Under the pieces are notes generated by a model. The model made no database searches and had not been told where the DNA came from. It worked only from the letters and a program-made list of their open reading frames with translations. A stretch of 64,000 nucleotides of DNA. Source: Gammaproteobacteria bacterium. GTDB taxonomy: Bacteria > Pseudomonadota > Gammaproteobacteria > Natronospirales > REEB76. Each line of letters begins with the position of its first letter. Position 1 is the stretch's first letter. Positions 59,077 to 64,000 of the stretch are shown piece by piece. The stretch spans positions 57,510-121,509 of the forward strand of contig JAGWOR010000002.1 of the NCBI GenBank assembly GCA_028870845.1, in the 5' to 3' direction. The translations under genes and the position numbers were made by a program.

Positions 59077-59106
59077 ATACATATACTGACAATGTTATGT
59101 GATTTC

Positions 59107-60078
59107 TTATATAATTTTTTGGCTGGCAAACGTCCCAATATTTTCCGGTTGCCAGTGACTTACCGCCCAGGCCAGCAGTTCTGCTGGCGGGGCAGCGTGC
59201 AGTTGCGGCGGCGGCAATTGGCCCAGAAATCTCAGCGCCCGGTATAGCTCCCGGCCTGGGGCTTTGGTATCCACCGGACTTGCGCCCGTCTGCTTGCTGA
59301 TTTTTTCTCCATGCGCATCCAGTGCGACCGGCAGGTGCATGTAAATGGGTTGTAACAGGCCAAGCAGTTGCTGCAGATACAGCTGGCGGGGCGTGGAAAT
59401 CAAGAGATCTGCGCCGCGTACCACATGAGTAATCCCCTGGTAAGCGTCATCCAGAACGACTGCCAGCTGGTAGGCGGCATGGCCATCGGCCCTATAAATG
59501 ATGAAATCCCCGACCTGGGCATCCAGATGCTGAGAAATCCGCCCCTGTAGTCTGTCTGTAAATACTATGCTGCAGCCCTCCGGAACCCGCAGCCTGATCG
59601 CCGGCTTTCTTGTGTTGTTACGGACGCCTGGTCGGCAAATTCCGGGGTATCTTGGACCCTCCAGTCCCAGAATACCGCTGTCTGCAATTTCACGGCGGCT
59701 GCATGTGCAGGGATAGGCCTGATTTCTTTCCATGAGCAAGCTTGCAGCCGCATGGTAGTCGCTACGGCGGGTCCGTTGGTACATGACCTGACCGTCCCAA
59801 TACAGGCCGCAGTCTTCCAGGGTCTTGAGGATCAAGGAATCTGCGCCTGGCTCCTGTCTTGGGGAATCCAAGTCTTCGATCCGCACCAGCCATTCGCCGT
59901 TATTCGCGCGCGCATCCAGGAAACTGCCAACCGCTGCCACCAGGGAGCCTATATGCAGCGGTCCGGTGGGAGAAGGCGCAAACCGACCTCGATATGCGCG
60001 TGGCTCTTGTTGTATGGAATCTGGTGTTTCGGTAGCGGTCAAGCTGTGGCACTGCTCAAGGAAACCCGCCGGTAACAA
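59107..60078 (-). CDS. gluQRS: Glutamyl-Q tRNA(Asp) synthetase
   Basis: Attaches Glu to the queuosine of tRNA-Asp. The class I signature is APSPTGPLHIGSLVAAVGSF, the zinc ligands lie in YPCTCSRREI and a later Cys, and the KMSKS-like motif is GEKISKQTG. It lacks an anticodon-binding domain, as expected at about 300 residues. The start is unclear: TTG 60078 has a poor ribosome-binding site and no ATG lies before the RGRFAPSPTG motif. Follows dksA by 77 bp, a common pairing. queF, from the queuosine pathway, is in the same cluster. Confidence 0.95.
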   Translation of the reverse strand: MLPAGFLEQCHSLTATETPDSIQQEPRAYRGRFAPSPTGPLHIGSLVAAVGSFLDARANNGEWLVRIEDLDSPRQEPGADSLILKTLEDCGLYWDGQVMYQRTRRSDYHAAASLLMERNQAYPCTCSRREIADSGILGLEGPRYPGICRPGVRNNTRKPAIRLRVPEGCSIVFTDRLQGRISQHLDAQVGDFIIYRADGHAAYQLAVVLDDAYQGITHVVRGADLLISTPRQLYLQQLLGLLQPIYMHLPVALDAHGEKISKQTGASPVDTKAPGRELYRALRFLGQLPPPQLHAAPPAELLAWAVSHWQPENIGTFASQKII

Positions 60079-60155
60079 CCTGTGAAATCAGGCCTTGATC
60101 ATCCAGCCTGGTTTTGTATCAGCCGCCTGTATATGTCACCGATGCTGGAGATGGA

Positions 60156-60728
60156 TCAGCCTGTCATCTGCTTTTCGCGGATTTCATCCAGAGTTTTGCA
60201 GTCTATACACTGGGTGGCGGTGGGTCGTGCTTCGAGCCTGCGTATGCCGATTTCGACTCCACAGGAATCGCAGTAACCATACTCGCCGGCTTCAAGGGTT
60301 GTCAGGGCTTCGTCAATTTTTTTAATAAGCTTGCGTTCACGGTCGCGGGTCCGTAATTCCAGGCTGAATTCGGATTCTTGTGTGGCCCGGTCATTCGGAT
60401 CCGGGAAATTGGCGGCTTCATCCTGCATATGATGCACGGTGCGATCCACTTCTTCCATGAGTTCTTTTTTCCAGCCAAGCAGAATGTTGCGGAAGTGGTT
60501 GCGCTGACTTTCGTTCATATAGGGCTCACCTTTCCTTAGGGGATAGGGGGTGAAGCCCTGGAAGACGTCACTTGCGCGATGACGTCTGGAGCGGCGCGTG
60601 GCTGCAGGCGCCGGTTTGGAGATAATTTTTTTCGTTGCCGTAGCAGTACGCGTGACGGCTTTGCCGGCAGTTTTGCGTGTGGCTTTCGATCTGGAAATCG
60701 GGGTAACGGCTTTTTTCTTAGCCGGCAT
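60156..60728 (-). CDS. dksA: RNA polymerase-binding transcription factor DksA, with basic N-terminal tail
   Basis: Start ATG 60728, seven bases after AGGAG; 190 residues against about 150 in E. coli. Residues 1-50 are a Lys/Arg/Ala/Thr tail (MPAKKKAVTPISRSKATRKT, then AVTRTATATKKIISKPAPAA and RRSRRHR) resembling histone H1-like proteins. The DksA core starts near residue 55: GEPYMNESQRNHFRNILLGW, the coiled-coil tip DPNDRA with both acidic residues, and the zinc finger C-x2-C-x17-C-x2-C in CDSCGVEIGI to CIDC. Works with ppGpp on the secondary channel. Confidence 0.96.
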   Translation of the reverse strand: MPAKKKAVTPISRSKATRKTAGKAVTRTATATKKIISKPAPAATRRSRRHRASDVFQGFTPYPLRKGEPYMNESQRNHFRNILLGWKKELMEEVDRTVHHMQDEAANFPDPNDRATQESEFSLELRTRDRERKLIKKIDEALTTLEAGEYGYCDSCGVEIGIRRLEARPTATQCIDCKTLDEIREKQMTG

Positions 60729-60801
60729 CGAAAACTCCTGGTTGGATGGAAATAAAGCGGGGCAGTTTATACCGGATTGCCCAGCCCAGCGCAAGTTGCG
60801 C

Positions 60802-61581
60802 TCAGGATGTTTTCGGCTTTCTCCCGGCCAGGCCAGCCGCATTGAAACCGGCCGGGGCAAGGTCCATCCAAAGTAGAGTAGCTCCGGCCACAGCAGCGGG
60901 CATAACAACGAAATTCACCACCGGTATGAGAGTACACAGGGCAGTGGCGCAGCCAAAACCGAATAAACGGCTGCGATGCAGTTTTAGCATGGGAGTTTGG
61001 GCCCGGAATTCCACGCCTTGATTGCTCAGCGGGTAGTCGGAATACTGCATGGCCAGCATCCAGGCTGTGAATGCAAACCACAAGAATGCGGCAAGAATGT
61101 TGAGTACCGGCAAAAATAGCAGGAGTAGGCCAAGCGTACCGATCAGGAGAGTGCGCCACAGAATATAGAAAATACGCCGCAACTCATCACGCACACTGAC
61201 GTATATGTCCTGAATCAGGCCGCGGCCGCTGTCCGTCTGTCTGCCACAGGCCAGGAATTCCACACGCGCGGACAGAAATGCATTAAACGGCGAACCCACG
61301 ATGTTTGCAATCAGGCTAAACCCGTAAAACAGCCCCAGCGCTATGACCAGAACGAACACGGGCCACAGAAGGTAGGGCAGCCAGTTGAGCCAGCCGGGAA
61401 GCATGCTGGTCAGGTGCTGCAGCCAGTTTTCGAAAAACTTCCCTGCCAGGCCTATGGCGCCGATAAATAGGATGGTATTCAGCAGCAGGGGGATGATGAC
61501 GTAACGCCTGACCCCGGGGCGCAACAGGCAGCCAAACCCACGAATCAGGTAGCTTCCACCGCGTATGAAATCCTCCAGCAT
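60802..61581 (-). CDS. cysZ: Sulfate transporter CysZ
   Basis: 259 residues of the EI24/CysZ family. Several membrane segments (for example YVIIPLLLNTILFIGAIGLA, then WLNWLPYLLWPVFVLVIALG and TLLIGTLGLLLLFLPVLNIL). Conserved pieces are GSPFNAFLSARVE and YSDYPLSNQGVEF. Proton-linked sulfate uptake for cysteine synthesis. It lies 12 bp after queF and 73 bp before dksA. Confidence 0.92.
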   Translation of the reverse strand: MLEDFIRGGSYLIRGFGCLLRPGVRRYVIIPLLLNTILFIGAIGLAGKFFENWLQHLTSMLPGWLNWLPYLLWPVFVLVIALGLFYGFSLIANIVGSPFNAFLSARVEFLACGRQTDSGRGLIQDIYVSVRDELRRIFYILWRTLLIGTLGLLLLFLPVLNILAAFLWFAFTAWMLAMQYSDYPLSNQGVEFRAQTPMLKLHRSRLFGFGCATALCTLIPVVNFVVMPAAVAGATLLWMDLAPAGFNAAGLAGRKPKTS

Positions 61582-61593
61582 GGAACTTCAAAG

Positions 61594-61983
61594 CTATGGA
61601 AGGCTAACCGGCGTTGGATTTTCCCAGCCGGGCTGCCTGTGCTCGGACACGACCGTGGTATAGATGCCGCCTCGAACCTTGAATTCCGCCGTCAAGCGGG
61701 CAAATTTCGGCTGCAGCAATCCCACCAGGTCGTCCATGATCCGGTTGGTAACCGCCTCATGAAAATGGCCCTCGGAGCGATAGTTCCAGATATAGAGCTT
61801 TAATGACTTCAGTTCGACGCACACCTGGTCAGGAACATACTCCAGCAGCAATTCCGCGAAGTCAGGTTGTCCGGTTTTGGGGCACAGGCATGTAAATTCT
61901 GGGATTCGTATGCGGATGGTATAATCCCGTCCCGTCCGCGGATTGGGAAAGGTCTCCAGATTCTTACTTGCCGGGGTGGACAT
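61594..61983 (-). CDS. queF: NADPH-dependent 7-cyano-7-deazaguanine reductase
   Basis: 129 residues, the short unimodular type. Reduces preQ0 to preQ1 in queuosine synthesis. The nucleophile Cys and nearby Asp are in [15 protein letters not shown]; the NADPH block [20 protein letters not shown] matches ELKSLK-type signatures. First gene of queF-cysZ-dksA-gluQRS; diverges from smc. Confidence 0.95.
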   Translation of the reverse strand: MSTPASKNLETFPNPRTGRDYTIRIRIPEFTCLCPKTGQPDFAELLLEYVPDQVCVELKSLKLYIWNYRSEGHFHEAVTNRIMDDLVGLLQPKFARLTAEFKVRGGIYTTVVSEHRQPGWENPTPVSLP

Positions 61984-62030
61984 GTTGCGCTCGCAACTGC
62001 GTTTTCGGGCGCTGATACTTTACACTAAGC

Positions 62031-62044
62031 GGCCAGGACTGGCC
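62031..62044. repeat. Short inverted repeat between queF and smc
   Basis: GGCCAG-GA-CTGGCC, a 6-bp perfect inverted repeat in the 82-bp divergent gap. It could be an operator for either gene; no known site matches. Confidence 0.4.
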
Positions 62045-62065
62045 ATTTAATCACCACTATCCAGC

Positions 62066-64000
62066 ATGCGACTCAGCAAAATTAAAATGTCGGGATTCAA
62101 ATCCTTCGTGGATCCCACCATCATTCATTTTCCCAGCAATCTTGTCGGCATCGTCGGTCCCAATGGCTGCGGAAAATCCAATATCATCGACGCAGTCCGC
62201 TGGGTGATGGGTGAATTGTCCGCCAAGCAATTGCGCGGCGATTCCATGGTCGATGTAATTTTCAATGGTTCCAGCGCCCGTAAGCCTGTCAGCGCCGCAT
62301 CCATTGAGCTTATTTTCGATAATTCTGACGGCGCAGTGGGCGGGCAATTTTCCAATTACTCGGAAATATCGGTGCGGCGTGAAGTAGTACGCGACGGTAC
62401 ATCCAATTATTTTTTGAACAATACCCGTTGCCGGCGCCGTGATGTCACGGATCTGTTTCTGGGAACCGGCCTGGGGCCTCGCAGCTACGCCATCATTGAG
62501 CAGGGCACGATCACGCGACTGGTGGAATCAAAACCTGAAGAACTGCGCATCTTCCTCGAAGAAGCCGCGGGTATCTCAAGGTACAAGGAAAGACGCCGCG
62601 AAACGGAAACCCGCATTCATCACACGCGCGAAAACATAGAACGCCTGAATGACCTGCTGGAAGAGGTAACCAAGCAGCTACAACACTTGGATCGCCAGGC
62701 GCATGCAGCAGAACGCTACAAGGAACTGAGCGACGAAAAACGCAAATTGGAAGCGGAACTCAAGGCTTTGTACTGGCGGGAACTGAACAGCCAAACCCAG
62801 TCACACGACCATGAAATCCGTGAACACGAAACCAGGGTGGAGTCCGCACTTGCCGAACTGCGTAACATTGAAAGTAACCTTGAAAAAGCACGCCAGCAGC
62901 ACGACCAGGCCAGCGACAACCTGAATTCGGTTCAGGGGCGCTACTATGAACTCGGCACTGCAATTGCAAGGCTTGAGCAATCTCTGCAGCACATGCGAGA
63001 GCAGCAAAGCCAGCATCAAAAAGACACGCAGGATCTGCAGAGCAGCCGCGATGAACTCCAGGGCCATATCGACCGTGACCAGGACCAGATTTTCCATTCA
63101 CAAAAATCGATCTCTGAACTTGAACCCGCCTACGAGTCCGCATTGCACAAGGAGCAGGAGGCCGCCGCTGCTCTCGCAAAAGTAGAACAGAAGTTCCATG
63201 ATTGGCAGCAGCGATGGGAATCGTTTAACCAGGAATCCGGAGACAAGTCCAAACACGCCGATGTCAATCGTGCGCACATCGAGCGTCTGGAACGCCAGCT
63301 GGAACAGGAAATCCAGCGCCGTGACCGGCTGCGTCAGGAGCTTGGCGGCATATCCCTGAAGGACCTGCATGCAGAAATCGCGGCCCTGGAAAATGAGCAG
63401 GCTGCTTCCGATACTGCATATGCAAAGTGTCAGCAAGATTTGAGCGGCATTATTCGGAATCTGGACCAATCGCGTGCGGATGAAAAACGCATGGCCGAAG
63501 AATTGCACACTATGCGCTCCTCACTGGAGGATCAGCGCGGCAGACTGGCCTCGTTGGAGGCCTTGCAGCAGGAGGCCTTGGGCAAAAGCAGGGAACGTAT
63601 CAATCAATGGCTGAAATCGCGGCACTGGCTGGATAACCCGCGGCTGGCAGAGCTCATAAATGTCGATCCGGGCTGGGAGCGCGCTGTTGAGACCGTATTA
63701 GGGTACAACTTGGCGGCAGTCTGTATTGAACAATTCGAGCAACATGCTGCCGAATTCGCTTCGCTCACGGATGGCGCTATGACCTTCGTGGAAAAATCCG
63801 CAAATTCTAAGACTGAAGCCGGCGGATTGCTCGACAAAGTAAGGTCACCGGTACCGTTACAGGGGCTGATAGGAACGGTAATAACTGCTGACACGCAGGA
63901 AGCCGCAATGGCGTTACGCACCAAACTCTCCCATGGAGAGTCGGTGATTACACCTGATGGCATCTGGGTCGGTCGACATTGGGTACGCGTGGTCCGTGAT
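62066..64000 (+). CDS. smc: Chromosome segregation protein SMC, 3' part outside window
   Basis: Open from ATG 62066 to the window edge: 645 residues of about 1170. The N-terminus MRLSKIKMSGFKSFVDPTII is typical; Walker A is GIVGPNGCGKSNIIDAVRWV; IIEQGTITRLVESKPEELR follows. A long coiled coil runs from about 190 to 500. The hinge begins near 520, including LAELINVDPGWERAVETVLG, and the last residues GIWVGRHWVRV are hinge sequence. Condenses and organises the chromosome. It diverges from queF. Confidence 0.96.
   Translation, partial: MRLSKIKMSGFKSFVDPTIIHFPSNLVGIVGPNGCGKSNIIDAVRWVMGELSAKQLRGDSMVDVIFNGSSARKPVSAASIELIFDNSDGAVGGQFSNYSEISVRREVVRDGTSNYFLNNTRCRRRDVTDLFLGTGLGPRSYAIIEQGTITRLVESKPEELRIFLEEAAGISRYKERRRETETRIHHTRENIERLNDLLEEVTKQLQHLDRQAHAAERYKELSDEKRKLEAELKALYWRELNSQTQSHDHEIREHETRVESALAELRNIESNLEKARQQHDQASDNLNSVQGRYYELGTAIARLEQSLQHMREQQSQHQKDTQDLQSSRDELQGHIDRDQDQIFHSQKSISELEPAYESALHKEQEAAAALAKVEQKFHDWQQRWESFNQESGDKSKHADVNRAHIERLERQLEQEIQRRDRLRQELGGISLKDLHAEIAALENEQAASDTAYAKCQQDLSGIIRNLDQSRADEKRMAEELHTMRSSLEDQRGRLASLEALQQEALGKSRERINQWLKSRHWLDNPRLAELINVDPGWERAVETVLGYNLAAVCIEQFEQHAAEFASLTDGAMTFVEKSANSKTEAGGLLDKVRSPVPLQGLIGTVITADTQEAAMALRTKLSHGESVITPDGIWVGRHWVRVVRD

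Noticed and set aside
1..64000. CRISPR arrays, insertion sequences, prophage genes or transposases
   Set aside because: No direct-repeat arrays, transposase or integrase motifs, or terminal inverted repeats were noticed on either strand.

Overview
The window comes from a gammaproteobacterial chromosome of moderately high GC (roughly 55-60% by eye). The gene order is diagnostic: smpB-ssrA, ratA-rnfH, bamE/fur, recN-nadK, hrcA-grpE-dnaK-dnaJ-dapB-carA-carB-greA-rlmE-ftsH-folP-glmM-tpiA-secG-tRNA-Leu, then all fourteen nuo genes, tRNA-fMet, rimP-nusA-infB-rbfA-truB-rpsO-pnp, and on the other strand queF-cysZ-dksA-gluQRS. nuo lying between secG/tRNA-Leu and tRNA-fMet/rimP recalls several non-enteric gammaproteobacteria. 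HrcA with CIRCE together with a sigma-32-type promoter also argues for a gammaproteobacterium outside the enterics. I cannot name the species.

Layout. 1-6000: a phosphoglucomutase cut by the window edge, a DUF1249 (YqiB-like) gene, an unknown lipoprotein with a duplicated two-cysteine module, an unknown coiled-coil protein, and the periplasmic protease Prc. 6001-8725: a long non-coding stretch, then an ExbB-ExbD-TonB energy-transduction operon. 8725-12010: a variable-looking patch next to the 3' end of tmRNA, with a GC-rich MFS transporter and the broken remains of a type I restriction locus (5' pieces of hsdR and hsdM, and a 5'-truncated YgjP-like metallopeptidase joined to the hsdM piece). 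12012-17212: trans-translation (ssrA, smpB), envelope and regulator genes, recN and nadK.

17260-28970: the heat-shock and chaperone cluster runs into pyrimidine/arginine and lysine biosynthesis (dapB, carAB), greA and rlmE. hrcA sits behind a perfect, extended CIRCE operator, while dnaK has its own near-consensus sigma-32 promoter inside the end of grpE. 29034-34701: ftsH, folate, cell-wall and glycolysis genes, secG and tRNA-Leu. 34780-49245: complete respiratory complex I. 49334-57950: initiator tRNA and the NusA/IF2 translation operon, whose leader carries two terminator-like hairpins, then rpsO-pnp. 57982-61983: a YheT-like hydrolase, gluQRS, dksA with an unusual basic N-terminal tail, cysZ and queF, all on the minus strand. 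62066 to the end: the first 645 codons of smc.

Most of the window is conserved core genome. I found no clearly new multi-gene system. The less ordinary parts are the two unknown genes at 1385-3840, the degraded restriction locus beside ssrA, the dual heat-shock control, two likely leaderless genes, the hairpin-rich dnaK-dnaJ gap, and the histone-like tail on DksA.
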